Of a stretch of DNA of 48,550 bases, positions 25,690 to 33,839 are shown piece by piece. The stretch comes from Candidatus Latescibacterota bacterium (GTDB lineage: Bacteria; Latescibacterota; UBA2968; UBA8231). The notes under the pieces were generated by a model. That model searched no databases. It was not told where the DNA came from and was given only the letters and a program-made list of their open reading frames with translations. The DNA is taken from NCBI GenBank assembly GCA_016187725.1, contig JACPJE010000100.1, positions 1 through 48,550 of the forward strand. The letters are read 5' to 3'. A program made the translations under genes and the position numbers. Position 1 is the first letter of the stretch. Each line of letters opens with the position of its first letter.

Positions 25690-26695
25690 CGGTGAGGTCG
25701 AAGTTGAGCAGCCGCTGCCGGCAGTGGAGCTGCTGGCTGTGGCGCAGCATGTCATCCGGAAAGGCGTAGACCCCGTCGAAACCCCAGCGCTGCCAGTCAG
25801 CGCTGAAGGCCTCGGCCATGGAGCGCATCAACTGCGCGTCCTCCACCTGCAGGTTTTCCCCGGACTGTTCGTAGCAGCGCAGTTCGCGCAGGGCATTCAT
25901 CAGGCTGCCGGTTCCGTACTCGGACAGAAAGACCGGCTTGGAGTCGAATCCCACGCGGCGGACGAAGTCCTCCACCTCGGCGGGGGCGGGCATGGGTGGG
26001 TACAGGTGGACATCGCCGGAGCCCTGGCGGTAGGCAGTTCGACCTGCAATTTGCTGCTGGTCAGGGTCTCGCCGCCGGCCGCCGGGGCTATCGAGAGCCA
26101 CAGCCTGCCGGCCAGAGACTGGCCGGCGGCATTCTACAGTTCGAGCCGGGCGCGCATGATCCCGCTCTGCGGCTCGGCGCGCACGAAGAGATCGGCCACC
26201 CGCGCCGCCGGAACCACCAGCAACTCCACCGATTCCATGATGCCGCCGTAGTTGTAGCTGCCCCCGGTGCGGTGGGGCACGAACTTGTTGCGGTGGGGGG
26301 TCTGGTCCAGGACGATGCCGTCGATGGGCTCATTGACCGGATTGAGCACCCGCAGGGCCAGCAGGTTTTCGGCCCCCGGCCGCAGGGCCGGGGTGAGGTC
26401 GAGTACAAAGGGGGTCTCACCCCCTTCGTGGCCGCCGACGGGGATGCCGTTGACCCAGACCTCGGCCAGGTAGTCCACGGCCCAGCAGCGCAACAGATAG
26501 CAGCCCTGGGGATGGGGATTGGCCGCAGTACCAGGCCACCCCGTGGTACGCGGGGAAGGGGTCCTGGATGATGCCAGGCACCTGCGTCGGCACCGCGCCC
26601 GGAGTGATCCGTGCCTGCCACTGTTGCTGACGCCTGGTGTTGTCTGGATCAGTGGCCAGCTGCCAGGTGCCGTCGAGGGAGATCAGGGCGCTCAT
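25690..26695 (-). pseudogene. Decayed glycoside hydrolase family 2 gene
   Basis: The start is normal: AGGAGG then ATG at 26695, MSALISLDGTWQLATDPDN, 13 bases after the preceding hydrolase. The GH2 sugar-binding domain follows (VPGIIQDPFPAYHGVAWY), but the frame shifts near 26520 and continues with YLAEVWVNGIPVGGHEGG, TPFVLDLTPAL and GGIMESVELLV. A stop codon lies near 26135 (NAAGQ follows it). Around 26040 the frame changes again and jumps to the end of the TIM barrel (SGDVHLYPPMP, then KPVFLSEYGTGS), so some hundreds of residues, probably including the acid/base Glu, are lost. Homology ends near 25690, before any natural C-terminus. The intact enzyme would have been a beta-galactosidase or glucuronidase type of about 800-900 residues. 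Confidence 0.8.
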
Positions 26696-26707
26696 CGGCC
26701 CCTCCTT

Positions 26708-27754
26708 TCAGACCGACTGCAACAGGAACTGCTCCAGGGCGTCGGCAAAGGGGCCGGTGAGGTTATGCTCGTGGGTCTCGGCGCGGAAGTCGACCCGGCC
26801 CTCGGCCCCGTAGAGCCGGTAGATCTGGCGGGTGAAGGCCTCGATGCGGGCAAAGGCGCTCACCGGCCACCACTGGTCGGGCAGGTTGGCCCGCACCAGC
26901 AGGGGCCGGGGGGCGATGGCGGCGTGCAAATGCTCCACGTCGCAGACCTTGAGGACGCCAAAGGGGAAGGGCGAAGAGTCGCCGTTGGCGAAGTACGAGG
27001 CCATCTCGAACATGTGCACGGCGAAGGTGGAGGCCGAGCACAGAGGCGCGGCGGCGCAGAAGCCCTCGTCGAGGGGCGCCGACATCCAGGTGTCCATGCC
27101 GCCCTGGCACAGGCCGGCCACCGCCACCCGGGCCGGGTCCACGTCCGGACGGGCGCGCAGGTACTCGCCGCAGCGGCGGGTCTCGGCCGAGCGCAGGGCC
27201 AGCTGGCTGATGCCCAGCACCTGGCCCATGCCCATCACCGCGGTCATGGCGGTGGTGGTCTTGTGGTCCTGGGTGGTGGTCTCGCCGAAGGGGGCGTGGT
27301 CCGGGATGAGCACCACAAAGCCGTGGCGCACCATGCGCAGGGCAAAGTGCTGGTACGCCGGCTTCCACTTGTCCTCAGGCCAGCCGGGATTCCATACCAG
27401 GGCCGGCCGGGGTTTTTCAGCCGGCGCCCGGGGGCTGAAGACAAAGGCGGGGATGGCGTATTCCTCGTCCACTGCCACGTCCACCCTTTCGCACCAGGCG
27501 TGGTCGCCCACCTGCAGGCGGGCCCGCACCAGGCTCTGGCCCAGGGGCGGGAAGGCGGGCAGGCCGATGACCCCGGGCAGGTCGGTGCGCAGCCGGGTGC
27601 GGAAGTGCTCCCATTCGGCGCGGGTGGCAAACTGGCGGGGCAGGGTCAGCGATTGCCGCATCACCTGCTGCTGCAGCCAGCGCACGGCATTGGTCTTCAG
27701 TCCGATGGGTTCGGCGCCGAAGGCCTGTTCCAGGAGCAGCAGCTCGTCTGACAT
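26708..27754 (-). CDS. Alpha/beta hydrolase (acetyl-xylan esterase-like) with Cys in the nucleophile position
   Basis: A 348-residue cytoplasmic alpha/beta hydrolase resembling the large acetyl-ester hydrolases and dienelactone-hydrolase-like proteins that accompany sugar-degradation genes. Visible features are PALVWNPGWPEDKWK (first strands and oxyanion region), the nucleophile elbow VAGLCQGGMDTW with Cys216 instead of Ser, an acid-residue region near LPDQWWPVS, and the probable catalytic His in THEHNLTGPF near the end. The start is supported by GGAG before the ATG. It begins the operon that continued into the GH2 pseudogene. Likely substrate: an ester or lactone of a sugar (inference). Confidence 0.82.
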   Translation of the reverse strand: MSDELLLLEQAFGAEPIGLKTNAVRWLQQQVMRQSLTLPRQFATRAEWEHFRTRLRTDLPGVIGLPAFPPLGQSLVRARLQVGDHAWCERVDVAVDEEYAIPAFVFSPRAPAEKPRPALVWNPGWPEDKWKPAYQHFALRMVRHGFVVLIPDHAPFGETTTQDHKTTTAMTAVMGMGQVLGISQLALRSAETRRCGEYLRARPDVDPARVAVAGLCQGGMDTWMSAPLDEGFCAAAPLCSASTFAVHMFEMASYFANGDSSPFPFGVLKVCDVEHLHAAIAPRPLLVRANLPDQWWPVSAFARIEAFTRQIYRLYGAEGRVDFRAETHEHNLTGPFADALEQFLLQSV

Positions 27755-27882
27755 GATTTGTTCTCCGGTGAGGGTGCGGCGCTCAGCGCCGTGGAAACCA
27801 GTGGTGGATGGCGGCGGCGGCCTTGCTTAAATTATCAAAATATCCACCTTGACTCCATTCCCCCTCCTCACCAGTGGCGGTC

Positions 27883-30800
27883 ATGAACGCCAGGACCTCC
27901 CCCTCGCCGCCCGATCAGCAGCGCGAAAATGTGAAGCTGGAGGTCTGCCAGCAGATCCGCACCGAGATCAGGAAGATGCACAGCACCCTGGACCTGGGGC
28001 CGCTCCTGTGGGTGATCTGCGAGGGCCTGATCCGCCTGGGCCTGCGTTTTGACCATTTCGGCATCAACCTGATCGAGGTGCAGACCTCACCGCCTTCGGG
28101 AGTCTTCCACTTCCGCACCCCGGCAGGAGGGTGGGGCCAGTACCAGTACCACAGCCTCGCAGGCTCGCCCTTGCTGGCCATCTGGGAAGAGCGGCAGGTG
28201 GTTTATCGGCGCGATCTGCAGGCAGAAGATCCCTACGGCGAAAGACAGAAGCTGGACAATCCCAGTCTCCGCTGCATCGTGGACGTCCCCTTTTCCCATG
28301 GCACCCTGGCCCTCAGCAGCGCGCTGCCCGACGCCTTTGCGCCCGGCGACCTCGAATTGCTGCAGGAGATGGCCGCCCTGTGCTCCGAGGGGTTCGGCCG
28401 GTTGGACGAACTGCGGGTGCTGGAGCGCCGGGCCCAGGAGGCCGAGGTGCTCTCGGCGGCCATCGCGGTGGTGGCCGGCGCCGGCGGACTGGAGGAGGTG
28501 TTCCAGGTGGTGGTGCGGGAGGCGGCGCGGCTGACCTCGGCTGAGCGGGTCATGCTCTTTCTGTACGACGAAACCGAAAAGGCCCTGGTGCTCCGCGCCC
28601 AGGTGGGTATGCGCTGGGAGGTGTACCAGCAGATCAGACTGCTGCCTGGCGAGGACGTATCCGGGCGGGTATTCCTCTCCGGCGCGGCCGTTCTTTACGA
28701 CCATAATCTCAGTACTGGCGACCAGACCCTGCGGCCGGAGAACCAGGCCTTGCTGGCAGAGTCCGCCCAGAGCAGGAGCGGCACCGGGGCAGTGGTGCCC
28801 CTCAAGTTCGGGGACCGGGTGGTGGGCACCCTCTCGGTGCAGAGCGAAAAGCACCACTGCACCGAGCGAGATCTGGTATTGCTGGAAAGGCTGGCAGCCC
28901 AGGCGAGCCTGGCCATTGAGCGGGCCCAGCGCGCCCGGGAACTCGCCCTCAACCTGGCCCTGCAGCGGATGAGCAACGAAATCCTGCACATGAAGAAAGA
29001 AGAGGACTGGACCCGGGTGCGCATCGCCTTTCGCGAGGAGTTGGGCCGGTTGGTGGATTTCTGCCGCTGCAGCATCCAGCTCGTAGACCGAGTCAGGGGG
29101 TGTTTCGTCAGCTATGGCGCTATGCAGAAGCTGGACCCCTCAGGCAAGCCGGGACTCCGCCTCTTCGAGTTGCGCGCCGGCCTGCGGCAGGTGGTGGAGA
29201 GTGGCAGCCCTCTGTACCGGCGCACCCGGGCGGAGATCGAGTCCTGGGGCGAAGTGGAGATAGACCCCCAGGTGAACAGTGTGGTGGACGTGCCTTTTCT
29301 GGGCGGCACCCTGGCCATGAACAGCCTCCGGGAGCATGCCTTCAGCGAGCAGGACATCCAGGTCCTGGAGCACTTCGCCCAGGTGATGTCCGAGGCGTAC
29401 CTGCGCCTGCGGCAGCTCCAAAGGCAGGAGGCGGTGCGCCGGGTGCGCGAGGCGGTGTGGCAGATGCAGAAGAGCGAAGACCTGCTGCAGGTGCTGACCG
29501 TCACCCGGGAACAACTGATCGAGGTGGGGATCGTCTTCGACGACGTGGGCATCAACGCGGTGGACACCTCCACCCAGCCCTGGGGCGTGCACTATTACTA
29601 CTTCTTCCCCGATCGGGAGAATCAGCCTGGGTGGGTGGTCTGGAGTTCGGCCACTGATCCCGCCGCCCAGCAGATCTTCCAGTTCTGGCGCGCCGGCCAG
29701 CCGGTTTACCGGCCCCATATGCAGCGGGAGGACATGCTGCGGGAAGGGTGGAATCCCGAGAACCTGACCCACCCGGTGGCGGCGGTGCTGGATCTGCCCT
29801 TCTCAGAGGGGACGCTGGCGCTCAACAGCCGGTACCCGAAGGCGTTTTCCCCCGAGGATATCGCGTTTTTGCAGGAGGTGGCCGGGACGTTTTCCGAGGG
29901 CTTCAGGCGGCTGGAGGATCTGAAGAACCTGGAGCAGCGCGCCCGGGAAGCCGAAGCCCTGGCGGCAGCCATCAGTGCGGTGTACAGCTACGCGGACCTG
30001 GGCCAAAGGCTGCAGGAGATTGTGCACCAGGTCAAAGAGCTGGCCGGGGCCCAGCGCTGCATGCTCCTGCTCTACGACGAGGCGGCAGGAGCGCTGGTGC
30101 CCCGCGCCCGGGAGGGCTATGGAGAAGAGGTGCTGCAGATGAAGATAGGGCCGGGAGAAGGGCTTTCGGGCCAGGTCTATGCCACGGGCCAGGTCTACGC
30201 CAACCAGGCCCTGCCAGACCCACAGCTCAGGCCGCTCAGCTCCCAAAATCTCTCCCTGTTGGAGCAGGCCATCCAGGGAAGATCTATGGGGCCCAGCGCC
30301 GGCATCCCGCTCAAACTGCGCGGCCAGGTCATCGGCACCGTGGTCGCCGGACAGGTGGGCCGGACACTGGGGGAGCGGGATCTGGTCCTGCTCGAGCGGC
30401 TGGCAGCGCAGGCGAGCCTGGCCATCGAGCGGTCCCAGCACGCCCGGGAACTCGCCCTCAACCTGGCCCTGCAGCGAGTGCGCAATCAGATCCTGGAGAT
30501 GCAGGAAGTAGCGGACTGGGAGGTGGTGCTCCGCAGTCTGCACCGCGAACTGCACGGTCTGGTGGATTTCTGGTTCTGCAGCATCCAGTTCATCGACCGG
30601 CAGGCCGGGCAGTTCACCTATTACACCACTTATTTCTCTCCGGAAGATTGGCACCTGCAGGGCCAGGAGCAACTCGCCCTGACCCTCAGCCTGAAACAGG
30701 TTGTGGAGACGGGGACCTACCTATACCGCCGCACCCGGGCAGAGGTAGAGCGTTTCCAGGACGAGGTGGGTCCCGAAGTGAACTGCATCGTCGACGTGCC

Positions 30801-32073
30801 CTTCCTGGGGGGCACGGTGGCCATGAACAGCACCCGGGAAAACGCCTTCAGCGACCAGGACCTCCAGACGCTGGAGCGCTTCGCCCAGGTGATGAGCGAG
30901 GCCTACCAGCGGCTCAAGGATCTCAGAGATCTGGCCCAGGCCCAGCGACAGCTCCAGCAGGCGCAGAAGATGCAGGCCGTGGGGCAGTTGAGCGCCGGCA
31001 TCGCCCACAACTTCAACAACCTGCTCCAGGCCATCCTCGGCAACCTCAACCTGGCGGCGATGAAGAGCCCGGCCCAACTGCAGCCCCTGCTGGACGATGC
31101 CGAGGAGGCGGCCCTGCGCGGAGCCGAATTGATCCGCCAGCTCATGCTCTTCGCCCGCCGGGAGAAGCAGCATCTCCAACTCCAGCCGGTGGACCTGGGC
31201 ACCCTCGTCCAGCGCACCCTATCCATCTGCCGCAAGACCTTTGACCGCCGCCTCTATCTGCCGGTGGAACTCCCCCAGGACCTGCCCCTGGTCCAGGCCG
31301 ATGCCAGCCAGTTGGAACAGGTGCTGCTCAACCTGTACCTGAACGCGCGGGACACCCTGGCCGAGGTGGAAAGGGCCGCTCCCTGTATCCGGACCACCCT
31401 CCGGCTGGCCGAGTGGTCCGCGGTCCCCGGCCCTGCGGCCAGGAGTCACGTCGTGATCGAGGTGGCGGACAACGGCGCAGGGATGGACCCCCAGACTCTG
31501 GAGCGGATCTTCGAGCCTTTCTTCACCACCAAGGAAGTGGGCAGCGGCACGGGCCTGGGCCTGGCCACGGCCTATGGCATCCTCCAGCAGCACCAGGGCC
31601 GGATCGAATGCGCCAGTCAGCCGGGAGTGGGGACCACCTTTTCCCTGTACCTGCCGGTTTTGTCCGTGGAGCCTGCCGGAGCGGGTCGGGCCGAAGAAGC
31701 GTCGGCGCTGGTGGGCGGCAGCGAAACCCTGCTGATCATCGACGACGAAGAGCTGGTGCGCCGCAGCGCGGCCCAGCTCTTTGTCGGTCTGGGGTACAGG
31801 GTGCTGGAGGCCCAGGATGGCCAGGGCGGGCTGGAGATCTGCCGCCAGCATCAGGGGCGGATCGATCTGGTGCTCTTGGACCTGTCCATGCCGGGGCTGC
31901 CGTCCAGGGAGGTGCTGGCGCGGTTGAAGGCTTTGGATCCTCAGGTCAAGGTGGTCCTGTTCACCGGCTATGCGCCCGACAAGGAGCACTTCCAGGGCGC
32001 GATCGACGTCGTGGGAAAGCCCTTCTCCATCCGCCAACTCGCCCAGGCGGTGCGCCGGGCCCTGGACCCTTAG
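27883..32073 (+). CDS. Multi-GAF hybrid histidine kinase with duplicated sensor unit
   Basis: A soluble 1396-residue sensor kinase without membrane segments. Six GAF-like modules precede the kinase: A1 (about 40-185), B1 (187-355), A2 (360-525), A3 (530-688), B2 (690-865) and A4 (870-1030). Then come a HisKA domain with the phospho-His1042 ([12 protein letters not shown]), an HATPase domain ([18 protein letters not shown]) and a C-terminal receiver domain with Asp1333 (LLDLSMPG). B modules are ordinary GAF domains; A modules carry (V/L)D(V/L)PF-x-x-GT(L/V)A. A1-B1-A2 and A3-B2-A4 are copies offset by 503 residues. ATG at 27883 is used (GTG at 27874 also possible). The stop overlaps the convergent mannonate dehydratase-like gene by 4 bases. 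A partner regulator could be the HDOD protein at 33830. Confidence 0.94.
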   Translation: MNARTSPSPPDQQRENVKLEVCQQIRTEIRKMHSTLDLGPLLWVICEGLIRLGLRFDHFGINLIEVQTSPPSGVFHFRTPAGGWGQYQYHSLAGSPLLAIWEERQVVYRRDLQAEDPYGERQKLDNPSLRCIVDVPFSHGTLALSSALPDAFAPGDLELLQEMAALCSEGFGRLDELRVLERRAQEAEVLSAAIAVVAGAGGLEEVFQVVVREAARLTSAERVMLFLYDETEKALVLRAQVGMRWEVYQQIRLLPGEDVSGRVFLSGAAVLYDHNLSTGDQTLRPENQALLAESAQSRSGTGAVVPLKFGDRVVGTLSVQSEKHHCTERDLVLLERLAAQASLAIERAQRARELALNLALQRMSNEILHMKKEEDWTRVRIAFREELGRLVDFCRCSIQLVDRVRGCFVSYGAMQKLDPSGKPGLRLFELRAGLRQVVESGSPLYRRTRAEIESWGEVEIDPQVNSVVDVPFLGGTLAMNSLREHAFSEQDIQVLEHFAQVMSEAYLRLRQLQRQEAVRRVREAVWQMQKSEDLLQVLTVTREQLIEVGIVFDDVGINAVDTSTQPWGVHYYYFFPDRENQPGWVVWSSATDPAAQQIFQFWRAGQPVYRPHMQREDMLREGWNPENLTHPVAAVLDLPFSEGTLALNSRYPKAFSPEDIAFLQEVAGTFSEGFRRLEDLKNLEQRAREAEALAAAISAVYSYADLGQRLQEIVHQVKELAGAQRCMLLLYDEAAGALVPRAREGYGEEVLQMKIGPGEGLSGQVYATGQVYANQALPDPQLRPLSSQNLSLLEQAIQGRSMGPSAGIPLKLRGQVIGTVVAGQVGRTLGERDLVLLERLAAQASLAIERSQHARELALNLALQRVRNQILEMQEVADWEVVLRSLHRELHGLVDFWFCSIQFIDRQAGQFTYYTTYFSPEDWHLQGQEQLALTLSLKQVVETGTYLYRRTRAEVERFQDEVGPEVNCIVDVPFLGGTVAMNSTRENAFSDQDLQTLERFAQVMSEAYQRLKDLRDLAQAQRQLQQAQKMQAVGQLSAGIAHNFNNLLQAILGNLNLAAMKSPAQLQPLLDDAEEAALRGAELIRQLMLFARREKQHLQLQPVDLGTLVQRTLSICRKTFDRRLYLPVELPQDLPLVQADASQLEQVLLNLYLNARDTLAEVERAAPCIRTTLRLAEWSAVPGPAARSHVVIEVADNGAGMDPQTLERIFEPFFTTKEVGSGTGLGLATAYGILQQHQGRIECASQPGVGTTFSLYLPVLSVEPAGAGRAEEASALVGGSETLLIIDDEELVRRSAAQLFVGLGYRVLEAQDGQGGLEICRQHQGRIDLVLLDLSMPGLPSREVLARLKALDPQVKVVLFTGYAPDKEHFQGAIDVVGKPFSIRQLAQAVRRALDP

Positions 32074-33062
32074 GCCAGCGCCTCCAGGGCCTGCACCAGG
32101 CCGCGCATGTACCCGATCTCAAAGGCAAAGCCGCGGTGGGCCCACTCGTCATCCTCCACGATCCAGGGCGTGTGGTCGGCGCGGATGGGGCCGTCGAAGC
32201 CCACTTCTTGGTACGCCTTCATGGCTGCCACCATATCCCAGTCCCCTTCGTCCATGAACACCTCGTAGAAAATGCCGGGCAGTTGGCTCTGCACGGCGCG
32301 GAAGTGGGCGAAGAAGAGTTTCTGCTGGCGGCCGAAGTGGCGGATGGCGTCGATGGGATCGGTCCCGGCCATCTCGGCCACCGTGCCCTGGCACAGGTCC
32401 AGGCCGTTGCAGGGGCTGGGCACCAGGTCGATCAGGCGCTGCAGGGCTGCGGTGCTGTGCAGGATGCGGGCCACCCCCATAAAGGAGGGGATGGGCGCGT
32501 CGTCGGGGTGGGCGGCCAGTTTGACCTCACAGGACTCAGCCACCGGCAGCACCCGTTCCAGGAAATAGGCCAGGTTGTCCCACACCTCTCCGCTGCTCAA
32601 TTCCCGGTCGGGCACATGGATGGCCCCCCCTCGGGGATTGCGCCAGTCCAGGGCAGCGGCCGGATTCCGCAGCGCCTCCTCCAAATCGAAGCGCCGCTGG
32701 CGCGCTCCGCCCCGCCCCCGCACCTGGTCGGTGCTGATCCCGCCCAGCAGCATCCAGTTGTAGCCCAGGATGGGGATGCCGGCCCGGCCTATGGCCTCGA
32801 TGGTGGCGCAGTAGTTGTCGAGCTGGCGGTCGCGCCCGGGCAGGCCAAAGAGGACTTGGTCGTAGAAATGGGTGGGGACGTTCTCGACGGCGCAGATCTC
32901 CAGGTCGTAGGCGGCGAAGAGGTCCTGGATGCGGGCCAGGTCGGCGTACTCGACGCGGCCGGCGGGGGAGTCGGGTCCGCCGATGACGGCGTGGCGCACG
33001 CCCACCTGGCTGGCGAACTGGGCGGTCTGGGGCGTGGGCGCGACTTCGAGGGCGATCTTCAT
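32070..33062 (-). CDS. Mannonate dehydratase family protein
   Basis: A 330-residue TIM-barrel protein related to UxuA, which dehydrates D-mannonate to 2-keto-3-deoxygluconate in glucuronate breakdown. Family patterns are an early Val-Glu-Asn-Val-Pro strand, GLPGRDRQLDNYCATIEAIG, GYNWML, AAHPDDAPIP, NGLDLCQGTVAEM, FAHFRAV and FMDEGDWDM. The start at 33062 has GAGG 6 bases upstream. It is somewhat divergent in its first 60 residues, so a related sugar-acid dehydratase is possible. A repeat (33088-33344) lies immediately upstream. Together with the heparinase-like lyase and the GH genes it fits uronic-acid polysaccharide use. Confidence 0.88.
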   Translation of the reverse strand: MKIALEVAPTPQTAQFASQVGVRHAVIGGPDSPAGRVEYADLARIQDLFAAYDLEICAVENVPTHFYDQVLFGLPGRDRQLDNYCATIEAIGRAGIPILGYNWMLLGGISTDQVRGRGGARQRRFDLEEALRNPAAALDWRNPRGGAIHVPDRELSSGEVWDNLAYFLERVLPVAESCEVKLAAHPDDAPIPSFMGVARILHSTAALQRLIDLVPSPCNGLDLCQGTVAEMAGTDPIDAIRHFGRQQKLFFAHFRAVQSQLPGIFYEVFMDEGDWDMVAAMKAYQEVGFDGPIRADHTPWIVEDDEWAHRGFAFEIGYMRGLVQALEALA

Positions 33063-33087
33063 GAGGACCTCTGTTAATTGCGTGGTG

Positions 33088-33344
33088 GCGTCGGGGAGCG
33101 ACCCGTTCCGACCTTTTCCAAGGCGCGTCCCACCGCACACCAACGTATGGTGTGCGGCGCAAAAAGCGCTGCCCTCCCCCAAGACCCTTCCCTCGCAACG
33201 CCCCATACGTTGGGGCGTTACGCCCTCGCTCGCTCTGGCTCCGCTACCCCGGCAGCACCATCTATATGGTGCTGCATGCAGCCACGCGGACTTCCCTTCC
33301 CGACCACTCCCCGGGAAAGCCCTTCAGGGTCATCTCCCCGCCGC
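33088..33344 (-). repeat. Intergenic repeat, copy 1 (long form)
   Basis: Three blocks are shared with 48081-48226 in the same orientation: 33088-33131 (GCGTCGGGGAG...AAGGCGCGTCC), 33237-33250 (TCCGCTACCCC) and 33282-33344 (CCACGCGGACTTCCCTTCCC...CATCTCCCCGCCGC). Between blocks I and II this copy has about 105 extra bases full of inverted repeats: 33133-33157, 33197-33219 and 33252-33275. It fills the space between the stop of the gene fragment at 33345 and the mannonate dehydratase start. Whether it acts as RNA or as mobile DNA is unknown. Confidence 0.8.
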
Positions 33345-33839
33345 TCAATGGCCAGCAGCCAATGGTTCGCCGGGTGGGTGCATCCGGCCTTGGGCGTAGA
33401 ACTCCAACTGCGGCAGTTGGGCCGGCAGATGGTGGGGATCGGCGCGGTCGGCGTTGAAGCGCACCACCAGTTGATAGGAATAGTGGGCCGGCTCGCAGGG
33501 CAGGTCCAGCCCTTCCAACTGGTCGAGTTGGGGCAGGTTCAGCAGGGCCCGGCCCTCGGCGTCGGTGCACAACCTCAGTCTTTCTCCGCCCTGCTGCATC
33601 CGCTTTTCCAGGGGCACCTCGGCCCAGGAGGAATAGCCGGGCTGGTCGCGGCCCACCCACCACACCTCCACCTCCTGGTCGGGCAGGGGCCGGCCCTCGG
33701 CGCTGAGGGAGAGGGTGTAGGTGTTGAGGTAGCGGTCCTGGGCCTCGTCGAAGAGGCGTTCGAGCCACAGGCGGGTCTGCACCGGCTGGCGCTGGGCGGA
33801 ACGGTAGACCTGGCGGGCCTCGAAGGCGTCTACCTGCAC
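33345..33839 (-). pseudogene. C-terminal fragment of a larger carbohydrate-active protein
   Basis: About 150 residues with a beta-sandwich look: NTYTLSLSAEGRPLPDQEVE, a WWVGRDQPGYSSW stretch, TDAEGRALLNLPQL and YSYQLVVRFNADRADP. The pattern of a strand-rich module with a DAEGRA turn suits a C-terminal domain of a glycosidase (inference). No start codon with a binding site exists; GTG at 33839 lies within the last bases of the response regulator gene. The 5' part is therefore probably lost at a junction near 33845. The stop at 33345 is directly followed by the intergenic repeat. Confidence 0.5.

Noticed and set aside
24246..25690. Insertion sequence
   Set aside because: No transposase and no terminal inverted repeats or target duplication could be seen.
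27755..27882. Promoter for the hybrid kinase
   Set aside because: AT-rich stretches are present near 27828-27845 but no pair of boxes with acceptable spacing could be defined.
29748..31244. Plus-strand 498-codon frame within the histidine kinase gene
   Set aside because: Another frame of the kinase; Gly/Ala/Arg/Pro-rich and without domains.
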